A stretch of DNA of 64,000 bases from Daejeonella oryzae DSM 19973 (GTDB taxonomy: Bacteria > Bacteroidota > Bacteroidia > Sphingobacteriales > Sphingobacteriaceae): NCBI RefSeq assembly GCF_000422945.1, contig NZ_AUHA01000002.1:310001-374000 (forward strand), written 5' to 3'. The position numbers and the translations under genes were made by a program. Below are positions 27,854-36,129 of the stretch, piece after piece (position 1 is the stretch's first letter; each line of letters starts with the position of its first letter). A model generated the notes under the pieces. The model worked only from the letters and a program-made list of their open reading frames with translations, was not told the DNA's origin and did not search any database.

Positions 27854-30304
27854 CTAATGAGTTCCTACATTAATGATATCTGCAAAAACTCCCGCAGCTG
27901 TTACCTCGGCACCGGCTCCCGGACCTTTTACCACCAAGGGTCGTTCTTTATACCGGTCGGTGCTGAATGAAATAATATTATCGCTTCCCGAAAGGGTATA
28001 AAACGGATGATCTTCTCCAACCATCTGCAGCGTTATAGAAACTTTGCCATGGTCCAGCTTACCGATATATCTTAACACTTTTTTGTTTTCGGAAGCCTGA
28101 TGTTTTAATTGATTGAAGTAATCTGCATTCAGCTCCAGTTGCTGATAGAAATCAGCCACTGTGGATGCTTTTAAACATGCATCGGGCAACATAGATTCAA
28201 TAGTCACATCTTTTTCTTCAAGAGGATAACCGGCGTCACGGGCAAGGATCAGCATTTTTCGCATAAAATCTTTCCCGTTCAGATCATCCCGGGGATCGGG
28301 TTCTGTATATCCTTTGTCCTGAGCTTCTTTTACAACTTCATGAAATGCCTTATCCCCTTTAAAATGATTAAAAATGTAAGAAATTGTTCCGGATAAAATG
28401 GCTTCAATCTGTTCAATTTTATCACCGCTCATCATCAGATCTTTTAAAGTACGAATGATGGGCAAACCTGCGCCCACATTGGTCTCATAATAAAAATCTA
28501 CCCCAAATTTTCTGGCTGTATTTTTTAATTTTTCATATTGTGCAAGACTGGCCGAATTGGCGATTTTATTACAGGTAACTACCGAAATACTTGCCTCAAA
28601 AATTGACTGATAAAAAGGAACGGGCTGCGGACTTGCAGTATTATCTACAAAAACACAATTAGGTAAATTCATCGCTTTCATTTGAGCCACAAAAGAATCC
28701 AGATCAGCTACTTCGCCCTGATGATTCAGAGCATCTTCCCAATTGTTTAACGAAATTCCTTCAGGCGATAAAAGCATTTTACGTGTGTTACTGATGCCCG
28801 CAACTTTTACCTGCAGATCATTATTCTCTGCCAGAAAAGGCATCTGAACCTGAAGCTGCTTAAACAATGTTTTGCCAATATTGCCTGTTCCTAAACAGAA
28901 CACATAGAGTGTTTTATTAAGCTCGGTATAAAATGCATCATGTACGGCATTTACAGCTTTTGACAGATCCTGATGAGCTATAATAACAGATATATTGTAT
29001 TCGGATGAGCCCTGAGCAATGGCATGAACATTTACGCCGTTTCTTCCCAACGCCTGAAACAGTTTTCCCGAAATCCCCGGAGTCCGTTTCATATTCTCGC
29101 CCACTATGGCTAAAATAGAAAGTCCATTTTCTACTTCGGGTTCATCCAGCTTTTTTGCCTTCAGTTCAAGATCAAATTCCTTTGAAATATGTTCAAGAGC
29201 TTTAACTGCATCGGCGGGTTTTACTGCAAATGTAATGCTGTGTTCTGATGAGGATTGTGTAATCAGTACTACATTAATCTGCTCACGCGATAAAAGAGAA
29301 AAAAGTCGGCCACTGAAACCAGCCTTCCCAACCATTCCGCTTCCGGCTAAATTAATGATGCTGATCTCGTCAATTGAAGAGATTCCTTTAATTGGCAGAG
29401 CGGATGGTTTTGCGCCATGTCTGATGTATGTGCCTTCAAAATCCGTATCAAAAACATTGCGGATCACGATGGGGATTTTTTTCAGGAAAGCAGGCGTCAT
29501 GGTTGGAGGATAAATAACTTTTGCTCCGAAATACGAAAGTTCCATGGCCTCGGTATAGCTAAGCTCAGGCAATGAAAAAGCTTTTTTAACCATCCGCGGA
29601 TCGGCGGTCATCATTCCGTTTACATCAGTCCATATTTGTATTTCTTCGGCATCCAATGCCGATCCTAATATAGCGGCAGTATAATCACTTCCTCCTCTTC
29701 CTAAAGTAGTAACCCGGTTAGTATCGTTACTTGCTATAAATCCGGTTACAAACAGCATTTTCCCCTGATTTCGATTGATTAAATCTTTAATCAATAGGTC
29801 TGTGAGTTCTACATTAACTTTTGCCTGTCCAAAGTTATTGTCGGTTTTAATAAAGGTGCTGGCATCAGCAAATTCAGATTCCGGAAACTGCTGCTTTGCA
29901 ATACAGCAGATCATAAAAGTAGAACAGCGCTCGCCATAGCTTAACACCAAATCTTTAGCCTGCAGGCTCAGCTCCTGTAAATTATAGATGGCTTGCAGCA
30001 GATCTTCCAGCTCGTTAAAATAAATTTTAAGACGGGTTAAAACCGGATTTTGAGCCGAGGCAGGAAGTAAAGCTCTGAGAGTTTCGAAGTGCCGGTACTC
30101 AATGGCTTCAAGTTCAGTACTGTAATCCTGACCAAGAGCAGCTTTCTGGGCCATGTCAATAAGCAGGTTTGTGACCCCGCTCATGGCCGATAAAACTACT
30201 ACAGGTTTTTCGGCCTTTTCCCGCTCCTTTTTTAAAATTCCTAATAATGCAGTGATGCTTTCTATTGAACCAACTGAGGTGCCGCCAAATTTTAAAATAT
30301 TCAT
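27854..30304 (-). CDS. thrA: Bifunctional aspartate kinase / homoserine dehydrogenase
   Basis: Catalyses the first and third steps from aspartate to homoserine. The kinase half begins KFGGTSVGS (residues 4-12), has GRGGSDYTAAILG, and is followed by two ACT regulatory domains (about 310-460). The homoserine dehydrogenase half starts about 465 with the NAD-binding GTGNIGKTL and carries the family segment GTISYIFN and DPRDDLNGKDFMRKMLILAR. 816 residues fits ThrA/MetL. An attenuator with a Thr/Ile-rich leader peptide lies just upstream, so repression by threonine and isoleucine charging is expected. Confidence 0.97.
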   Translation of the reverse strand: MNILKFGGTSVGSIESITALLGILKKEREKAEKPVVVLSAMSGVTNLLIDMAQKAALGQDYSTELEAIEYRHFETLRALLPASAQNPVLTRLKIYFNELEDLLQAIYNLQELSLQAKDLVLSYGERCSTFMICCIAKQQFPESEFADASTFIKTDNNFGQAKVNVELTDLLIKDLINRNQGKMLFVTGFIASNDTNRVTTLGRGGSDYTAAILGSALDAEEIQIWTDVNGMMTADPRMVKKAFSLPELSYTEAMELSYFGAKVIYPPTMTPAFLKKIPIVIRNVFDTDFEGTYIRHGAKPSALPIKGISSIDEISIINLAGSGMVGKAGFSGRLFSLLSREQINVVLITQSSSEHSITFAVKPADAVKALEHISKEFDLELKAKKLDEPEVENGLSILAIVGENMKRTPGISGKLFQALGRNGVNVHAIAQGSSEYNISVIIAHQDLSKAVNAVHDAFYTELNKTLYVFCLGTGNIGKTLFKQLQVQMPFLAENNDLQVKVAGISNTRKMLLSPEGISLNNWEDALNHQGEVADLDSFVAQMKAMNLPNCVFVDNTASPQPVPFYQSIFEASISVVTCNKIANSASLAQYEKLKNTARKFGVDFYYETNVGAGLPIIRTLKDLMMSGDKIEQIEAILSGTISYIFNHFKGDKAFHEVVKEAQDKGYTEPDPRDDLNGKDFMRKMLILARDAGYPLEEKDVTIESMLPDACLKASTVADFYQQLELNADYFNQLKHQASENKKVLRYIGKLDHGKVSITLQMVGEDHPFYTLSGSDNIISFSTDRYKERPLVVKGPGAGAEVTAAGVFADIINVGTH

Positions 30305-30316
30305 ATTTTAAGGTTA

Positions 30317-30352
30317 AAAAAAAAAGCGCCCCTGGGTGGGGGCGCTTTTTTG
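30317..30352 (-). terminator. Threonine operon attenuator
   Basis: On the minus strand, AAAAAAGCGCCCC pairs with GGGGCGCTTTTTT, followed by a run of T. It stands between the leader peptide and thrA, only 13 bases before the thrA start. An alternative pairing is available: CTGGG in the leader peptide coding region can pair with CCCAG in the left part and loop of this hairpin, which would give an antiterminator when the ribosome stalls. Confidence 0.8.
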
Positions 30353-30374
30353 TATTTATTTTTCAATTATACCA

Positions 30375-30449
30375 TTAGCATCTCCCCAGCCGAAATTCCC
30401 CGGTTGTTGATGTAATTGTAATCATAATAGTTATCAGGTTGTTAAGCAT
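30375..30449 (-). CDS. thrL: Threonine operon leader peptide (24 aa)
   Basis: A short frame from ATG 30449 to TAA. Residues 6-16 read ITIMITITSTT: five Thr and four Ile codons within 11 codons, as in ThrL leaders, where stalling at Thr and Ile codons relieves attenuation. The C-terminal residues GEFRLGRC overlap the sequence that can pair with the terminator. A second in-frame ATG at 30425 would give a 16-residue form. It resembles E. coli ThrL in logic and not in sequence; too short for standard gene finders. Confidence 0.75.
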   Translation of the reverse strand: MLNNLITIMITITSTTGEFRLGRC

Positions 30450-30651
30450 GCTTTTTACTTGTTGTACTTTGTACACTCTAAAGTACTGTTTAATTTCTAA
30501 GTCAAAGATTATTTTTGGATTAATTTAAAATTAATGTAAATCTCATCCGCATGTAGCTATTAAATTTCGATCAACCTGATTTAAAACGAAGTGTTCTTAA
30601 TTAAGCGTTTAAGGTGTAACAAAAAATGTTTTCCTACTTTTACAGCATTAT

Positions 30652-31572
30652 ATGCAAGGATTAGTTATTAAGTCAACCGGAAGCTGGTATGAGGTATTAA
30701 CCCCGGAAGGGAATAGCGTTAATTGCCGAATTAAGGGAAAATTTCGTACACAGGAGATTCGCACCACAAACCCCATTGCAGTTGGAGACCGGGTAGAATT
30801 TGAACCGGAACCCGAACAGCAGACCGGCGTAATCAATAAATTACTGGAGCGCAGAAATTACATTATCCGCAAATCGGTAAATTTATCCAAGCAATCGCAG
30901 ATCATTGCCGCAAATCTCGACCAGGCATTTCTTATTGTTACCCTAGCCTCGCCACGAACCTCTTTAGGTTTCATAGACCGATTTTTAGTTACCGCCGAAG
31001 CGTATCATATTCCGGCTAAATTAATCTTTAACAAACTGGACCTTTTCAGCAACGAAGGACTTGAAATACTTGCAGAATATCAATCCATATATGAGCGACT
31101 TGGCTATCCCTGCTACAGTGTTTCGGCTACCGAAGGAACTAATCTGGAAAATATTAAAGCTTTGCTAAAAGATAAAGTCACGCTGGTAACCGGTCATTCC
31201 GGGGTTGGAAAATCTACATTAATCAATGCACTGCTTCCGGGATTTGAACTCAAAACAGGTGAAATTTCTGACTGGAGCGACAAAGGAAAACATACTACAA
31301 CCTTTGCCGAAATGTTTGCTTTGCCTTTCGGCGGATATTTAATAGATACTCCCGGCATACGCGAATTAGGTGTGATAGATATTGAAAAAGCCGAGCTTGG
31401 GCCGCTGTTTCCGGAAATAAGAGAGCGAATGAGCCTATGTAAATTCCATAATTGCCGACACCTAACAGAGCCCGGATGCGCAGTACTTTCTGCAGTGGAA
31501 GAAGGTGAAATTGATCCCTCCAGATATGAAAGTTATCTGAGTATTTATCATGGTAATGAAACAAGGAATTAA
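30652..31572 (+). CDS. rsgA: Small-subunit biogenesis GTPase RsgA
   Basis: A circularly permuted GTPase that checks late 30S maturation. An N-terminal OB fold precedes the G domain. G4 is NKLD, G1 is GHSGVGKSTL (about 182-191), G3 is DTPGIRELG, and the C-terminal zinc finger is CKFHNCRHLTEPGC. 306 residues is usual. It is divergent from the threonine operon and is the last ordinary gene before the accessory island. Confidence 0.96.
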   Translation: MQGLVIKSTGSWYEVLTPEGNSVNCRIKGKFRTQEIRTTNPIAVGDRVEFEPEPEQQTGVINKLLERRNYIIRKSVNLSKQSQIIAANLDQAFLIVTLASPRTSLGFIDRFLVTAEAYHIPAKLIFNKLDLFSNEGLEILAEYQSIYERLGYPCYSVSATEGTNLENIKALLKDKVTLVTGHSGVGKSTLINALLPGFELKTGEISDWSDKGKHTTTFAEMFALPFGGYLIDTPGIRELGVIDIEKAELGPLFPEIRERMSLCKFHNCRHLTEPGCAVLSAVEEGEIDPSRYESYLSIYHGNETRN

Positions 31573-31691
31573 TATATTCATGTAACTAAATTAAGGCCTC
31601 TTATTAACTAATTATCATTTAATAAATTATTATATGAATTTAAAATAAAATAAATATATTGTAAGTATTAATTACACCTGTAAAAGTTATA

Positions 31692-32795
31692 ATGAATACA
31701 GAATTCAGATTTACTATGTCAGTTGAGAATTCTATACAATATGAAGTAAGAAGGATTTCTAATTTATATAAATTGGATAATCCGATTCTAGCTGACTATA
31801 TTAAAACGAGAAAAGCCTTTTGCATAATCGACTCTAATTTACATCACTACGTCAGACAGCTTGAAGATTATTTTATCGCACATCATATAGAAGCATATTA
31901 TTTCTATCTAACAATCACAGAACACGAGAAAAACATAAAATCTATTATGGATTTTAGTTCTTTCTGTTTCAAACACCAAATTAGCCGTCGCGATACTATT
32001 ATCGCTTTCGGTGGTGGCATCATCTGTGATTTGGGCGGCCTCTGCGCAAATTTATTAAGACGTGGCACTCCTTGTATTAAAATACCAACAACACTTCTTG
32101 GAATTATTGACGCTTCAGTGGGAGTTAAAAATGGAATTAATTTTGCTGGAAGCAAAAACTCAATAGGCACTTATTGTCCTCCCGAAGCAGTTCTTATAGA
32201 CTTAAGCTTTCTTCAAAGTCTTTCAAAAAAAGAAATTAAAAGCGGTTTAGTTGAGATGATAAAAATCATAGCGTTGAAAGACATTGATACTTGGAATTTA
32301 TTGAAAAGGAATATGTCCAAATTTTTGAATAAAGATTTTGATAGTCAAGCAATCGAACTAATAGACAGGTCAATAGCTTTTATGTTATCTGAACTTAGAA
32401 GCAATTTATTTGAAGATAATTTAAACCGAATTGTAGATTATGGTCATGAATTCGGGCATCTAATTGAGATAATAACCAATCATGAACTCTCGCATGGGGA
32501 GGCGGTTGGAATAGGCATGTTATTATCAAACCATATTGCCTTTAAGAAGGGATTAATGGATCAAAGTGATTATGAAGATTTTCAATTGATTTATGACAAA
32601 TTACAACTGCCCTCTTGGCACAATTTACTTACATCGCAAAAGTTATATGATCAAAAGGATTTCATTAGTAGACATAAAGGCGGAAATTTCAACATTGTAG
32701 CTTTACAGAAAATTGGTTCCCCTATTTTTATTAATCAGTTAAGCTTGGATGACATTGAATATGCTGTTAATATCTTAGCTACAGATGTAATTTAA
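31692..32795 (+). CDS. Sugar phosphate cyclase, EEVS-like (DHQ synthase superfamily)
   Basis: Expected to use NAD and zinc to cyclise a phosphorylated ketose, by analogy 2-epi-5-epi-valiolone synthase acting on sedoheptulose 7-phosphate. NAD loop GGGIICDLGG (107-116) and RRGTPCIKIPTTLLG (123-137) lead to IDASVGVKNGINFAGSKN (139-156) and LGTY/GTYCPP, which resemble EEVS more than AroB. The zinc ligands appear as E188 (GLVEMIK), H252 (YGHEFGH) and H268 (LSHGEA). Residues 231-249 (MLSELRSNLFEDNLNRIVD) also match the EEVS pattern, whereas HEFGHLIE retains a His that AroB has and EEVS usually replaces with Pro. 367 residues. First gene of a rightward island operon; housekeeping AroB is unlikely from these differences. 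Confidence 0.8.
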   Translation: MNTEFRFTMSVENSIQYEVRRISNLYKLDNPILADYIKTRKAFCIIDSNLHHYVRQLEDYFIAHHIEAYYFYLTITEHEKNIKSIMDFSSFCFKHQISRRDTIIAFGGGIICDLGGLCANLLRRGTPCIKIPTTLLGIIDASVGVKNGINFAGSKNSIGTYCPPEAVLIDLSFLQSLSKKEIKSGLVEMIKIIALKDIDTWNLLKRNMSKFLNKDFDSQAIELIDRSIAFMLSELRSNLFEDNLNRIVDYGHEFGHLIEIITNHELSHGEAVGIGMLLSNHIAFKKGLMDQSDYEDFQLIYDKLQLPSWHNLLTSQKLYDQKDFISRHKGGNFNIVALQKIGSPIFINQLSLDDIEYAVNILATDVI

Positions 32796-32815
32796 TCAAA
32801 TAAGAGTTAAAAATC

Positions 32816-33829
32816 ATGATTGATTGTTTAGTTTTTGATATAGGAGGAACTAATTTACGTGCTGGAAGATATTTGTTCAGAAAGAATAAGCTTGTAGAAG
32901 TTATAAACAAGCCAACTCCAACTATTTGGAATACAAACGATAAAAGTGAAATTTATTACAACTACTTAATCACCAATATGGAGGAACTGACAAAAAAAAT
33001 ATTTCCGGAATGTTCTCCAAAAGTAGTTACAATTGCCTTCCCGGGTCCAATCACTTTAGATGGTGAAATTCTACGTACTCCCACAATCTGGGGTAACAAA
33101 TTTATAGCTAACTCCTCTTTTGTTTCAGATCTAAAAAGCGTCTGGCCAAATTCAGTAGTGAATATTATAAATGATGTTTCAGCTGCAGGCTATTTCTTGT
33201 GTAGTAAATACAGTCAAGATTTCTGTGTAATTACAGTTAGCTCTGGGATTGGTAGTAAGCTTTTTATCAACGGGAAACCATATACTGGTGAGACGGGACG
33301 CGGTGGTGAGATTGGGCATTGGGTGACCGATAATTCTAAAGATGCTTTTAAGTGTGAATGTGGAGGGAAAGGACATTTAGGAGGAATTGCATCGGGTAGA
33401 GGAGTGTTAGCCATGGCAAAAAATCAAGCTAAAATATATCCCGCAATTTTTCAAAAGTCTTTGATAGCTCAACGCACAAAGGGCAATCATGCTATTATAA
33501 CTAACGAATTGCTTGTAGAGTCATATTTGGAAGAAGATGAGTGGACAAAAGTCGTAATAAACAAATCAGCCAAAGAACTAGCCAAAGCAATTGCTCTGAT
33601 ACATACTACCACGGGAGTTGAACTATTTATAATCATTGGCGGTTTTGGAATTGCCTTAGGTGAACCATATCGAAAGATACTGGCAACTTTTGCTAAAGAC
33701 TTCTGTTGGGATTTAGGGCAGGATTGGAATGAAATGATAAAGTTAGGCCCTAAAAACACTGAAATGGGTTTGTTGGGAGCGGGCATATTCTCAGAAACAG
33801 TAAGAAGCTCAATCTATGAAAATAACTAG
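32816..33829 (+). CDS. ROK-family kinase, candidate cyclitol kinase
   Basis: Sugar kinase of the ROK/glucokinase fold. The phosphate loop DIGGTNLRAGRY is at 8-19, the catalytic Asp is D120 (NDVSAAG), and the sugar-binding E165 and metal ligand H168 lie in GGEIGHW. The zinc motif reads CECGGKGHLGG (180-190): two of the three usual Cys are present and the third is His. ROK homologues act as C7-cyclitol 7-kinases in the validamycin and acarbose pathways (ValC, AcbM), which fits a gene 20 bases after a cyclase. A plain glucokinase or N-acetylmannosamine kinase remains possible. The end overlaps the next gene by 14 bases. Confidence 0.78.
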   Translation: MIDCLVFDIGGTNLRAGRYLFRKNKLVEVINKPTPTIWNTNDKSEIYYNYLITNMEELTKKIFPECSPKVVTIAFPGPITLDGEILRTPTIWGNKFIANSSFVSDLKSVWPNSVVNIINDVSAAGYFLCSKYSQDFCVITVSSGIGSKLFINGKPYTGETGRGGEIGHWVTDNSKDAFKCECGGKGHLGGIASGRGVLAMAKNQAKIYPAIFQKSLIAQRTKGNHAIITNELLVESYLEEDEWTKVVINKSAKELAKAIALIHTTTGVELFIIIGGFGIALGEPYRKILATFAKDFCWDLGQDWNEMIKLGPKNTEMGLLGAGIFSETVRSSIYENN

Positions 33830-34913
33830 GTACGCGTATTCTAAACAATTCGGAATTGACCATGATATATTGTTCGAAGACCTTAGAAGAATGATATTAA
33901 ATGGTGATTATGTTCTTACCAAAGAGGTTACAGTTTTTTTAAATAACTTTTCAAATTTCATCCAAGCCGGTTTTGCATGTGGGACCAATTCGGGCACAGA
34001 TGCTTTAATATTAGCTATGAAAGTTTTGAATATAGGTCCTGGTGATGAAGTAATCACTCAAGCTAACACGTTTAATGCAACTGTTGCGGCAATAAAATTT
34101 GTAGGCGCTACACCTGTATTAGTAGATGCTGATGAAAACACTTTCTTAATGAATGTCGCTCAGATCGAAGAGAACATTTCAAGCCGATGTAAAGCGATCA
34201 TCCCTGTTCATCTTTATGGGAAACCCTCGCCAATGGAGCAAATTACCGAGCTTGCAAGTAAGCATAACATTTATATCATCGAAGACTGCGCACAAGCACA
34301 CGGTTCAAAGTTGAATGGCAAGAATGTTGGTACTTTTGGCAAAATCGGATGTTATAGCTTTCATCCGAGTAAAAATTTGGCTGCTGCTGGAGATGGTGGT
34401 TGTATTGTCACTAATGATGCTGAATTGTTTGAAAAATGTCAACAGGTTTCAAGCTTGGGACAAAAGGGGCAAAACAATCATGTAGTGATGGGATTCAACA
34501 GCAAGCTTGATGCTTTACAAGCCAGAATCTTGGATTGGAAATTGCCTTTTCTATCTGGGTGGAATATCGCCCGAAACCAAATTGCCGATCGTTACTATAA
34601 ACAATTAAGCCAACTTCCAATTAAATTTCAGCAAAGAGCTTCCAATGAATTTCATACTTATCACCTCTTAACCATAAGAACCGAAAAAAGGAATGAGTTA
34701 CAGGAATTTTTAAAAGTAAAAAATATTGATACAATAGTTAGGTATCCAACTCCGATCCATTTACAAAAAGCTTTCGAGAAAGAAGGGTGGAAAAAAAATC
34801 AATTCCCGGTTGCCGAAAAACTTGCCAATGAGCTTTTATGCTTACCGATAAGGCCCGATATGAGCACAGACGAGATCGATTATGTGTGTGACAATGTTAA
34901 ACATTTTTTCTGA
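33816..34913 (+). CDS. DegT/DnrJ/EryC1/StrS aminotransferase
   Basis: PLP-dependent aminotransferase that converts keto sugars or keto cyclitols to amines. PLP Lys186 is in SFHPSKNLAAAGDGG, Asp157 in IIEDCAQAHG contacts the pyridine nitrogen, and GTNSGTDALILAM (57-69) forms the cofactor phosphate site. 365 residues. It overlaps the upstream kinase by 14 bases and is followed 13 bases later by a NAD-dependent enzyme. In aminocyclitol clusters this family installs the amine on a ketone made by a neighbouring dehydrogenase. The substrate here is inferred from context only. Confidence 0.9.
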   Translation: MKITRYAYSKQFGIDHDILFEDLRRMILNGDYVLTKEVTVFLNNFSNFIQAGFACGTNSGTDALILAMKVLNIGPGDEVITQANTFNATVAAIKFVGATPVLVDADENTFLMNVAQIEENISSRCKAIIPVHLYGKPSPMEQITELASKHNIYIIEDCAQAHGSKLNGKNVGTFGKIGCYSFHPSKNLAAAGDGGCIVTNDAELFEKCQQVSSLGQKGQNNHVVMGFNSKLDALQARILDWKLPFLSGWNIARNQIADRYYKQLSQLPIKFQQRASNEFHTYHLLTIRTEKRNELQEFLKVKNIDTIVRYPTPIHLQKAFEKEGWKKNQFPVAEKLANELLCLPIRPDMSTDEIDYVCDNVKHFF

Positions 34914-34926
34914 AAATTTCAGCAAA

Positions 34927-36129
34927 ATGAAATCCTTGCGCAAACTTACGATACTTGGTGGTAGTAGTCCGTTTACAGTAGAGCTTATCAATTGTATTCG
35001 TGAGGGTAATTTAGAAAATCAAATAGGCCCCTACCATCTTTTTCTTTTTGGACGGAATGAGAGAAATCTCCAACTTTTATTTGAGTATAGTCGTTTTAAT
35101 CTTGATAAGATTGGCTGGAAAGTGGATTTTTCCACTAATATAAATCATGCCCTTTATGGTTCTTCTGTAGTTATTCATCAGAGCAGATATGGAGGGTTAG
35201 AGGGCAGATTAGATGATGAGATTTTTGCTAGTAAAATGGGCGTTCCTTCTGACGAAACGTTAGGACCTTCTGGATTAAAATCAGCATTAAGGATGGCTTC
35301 TGATTTAAAAGTATTAGCAAGAAAAATCAGTTCGCTTTGCCCCGAAGCATTAATAATCAATTTAACAAATCCATTAAGTATTGCCGTTTCTATTTTGCAT
35401 CATGAAGGTGTATCAAATATATTAGGTATTTGCGAATTGCCACTTGTTACTTTGGATAAAGTAGCAGATATATTAAAAATCCCAACCGAACAATTGCATT
35501 GGGAATATTCGGGTTTGAATCACAGAGGATTTATCCATGGAATTAAGCTACAAGGACAGGACGTCATGCCTTTATTTTTAGATCGCATCTCTATTTCAGG
35601 TTTCGATGGATTTCATAATTCCTTGATAGAAAACTTAGAAGCTATTCCCCTAAAATATTTCCATTTATTTTATAAGGCTCACTTTAATCAAGTTAGGGCA
35701 AATCAAGTAAAGCTTATTGGGGAAAGCATAATTGATGAACTTATCCTAAACCCCATTAAATCGCCGGTAAGTCTAAAACACAGAACCATGGATTGGTATA
35801 GAAAAGGAATAATTCCTGTTTTACAAAGCATCAATTCTTCTAAATCTGCCATTCTTATTATTAATAAACCAACAATAAATACTCTTACAATTGAAAGCAA
35901 AGCTTATGTTTCAAATGATAAAATTACGTTGATTAAATCCGCGAAACCTCCTGCACAGGTAAGGAAATGGCTAGAAATTTTTGTGGAACATGAAAAAGCT
36001 ACTTTTAAAGCAGCAATGGATCCATCACCAAATAATATAAGTAGTGTTTTAAATTCAGACCCGTTGGTTGCTTCTTCCAACGTAAAAGCTATTTGTAAAT
36101 CTATTTTAAAAACATATAATAGAACATGA
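34927..36129 (+). CDS. GH4-type NAD-dependent hydrolase/dehydrogenase-like protein
   Basis: 400 residues of the glycoside hydrolase 4/LDH-like fold, which binds NAD and Mn and oxidises C3 of a sugar. Seen: N-terminal nucleotide loop LTILGGSSPFTVEL (7-20), DETLGPSGLKSALR (109-122), INLTNPLSIAV (144-154), the likely metal ligand Cys169 in LGICELP and His199 in YSGLNHRGF. ATG 34927 is preferred over an upstream ATG at 34882, which lies within the aminotransferase. In an island without substrate-uptake genes, it may act as an oxidoreductase on a cyclitol instead of as a catabolic glycosidase. The downstream gene overlaps by 4 bases (ATGA). Confidence 0.8.
   Translation: MKSLRKLTILGGSSPFTVELINCIREGNLENQIGPYHLFLFGRNERNLQLLFEYSRFNLDKIGWKVDFSTNINHALYGSSVVIHQSRYGGLEGRLDDEIFASKMGVPSDETLGPSGLKSALRMASDLKVLARKISSLCPEALIINLTNPLSIAVSILHHEGVSNILGICELPLVTLDKVADILKIPTEQLHWEYSGLNHRGFIHGIKLQGQDVMPLFLDRISISGFDGFHNSLIENLEAIPLKYFHLFYKAHFNQVRANQVKLIGESIIDELILNPIKSPVSLKHRTMDWYRKGIIPVLQSINSSKSAILIINKPTINTLTIESKAYVSNDKITLIKSAKPPAQVRKWLEIFVEHEKATFKAAMDPSPNNISSVLNSDPLVASSNVKAICKSILKTYNRT

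Noticed and set aside
29106-29513. Open frame of 135 codons opposite thrA
   Set aside because: Shadow frame; thrA is unmistakable on the other strand.
30361-30424. A second reading frame through the thr leader (GNFGWGDANG then IIEK) on the minus strand
   Set aside because: It has no start codon after an in-frame stop, and the ATG-initiated Thr/Ile-rich frame explains the region.
31692-32795. Calling the cyclase 3-dehydroquinate synthase (AroB)
   Set aside because: The superfamily fits, but the KNGIN and NLFED regions and the aminocyclitol-like neighbours point away from the shikimate pathway. An AroB role cannot be fully excluded without the rest of the genome.
33816-34913. A kanosamine-type (NtdA/NtdC) reading of the aminotransferase and Gfo/Idh genes
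   Set aside because: Those enzyme families match, but the expected NtdB-like phosphatase is missing and the cyclase and kinase are better explained by a cyclitol route. Kept only as an alternative.
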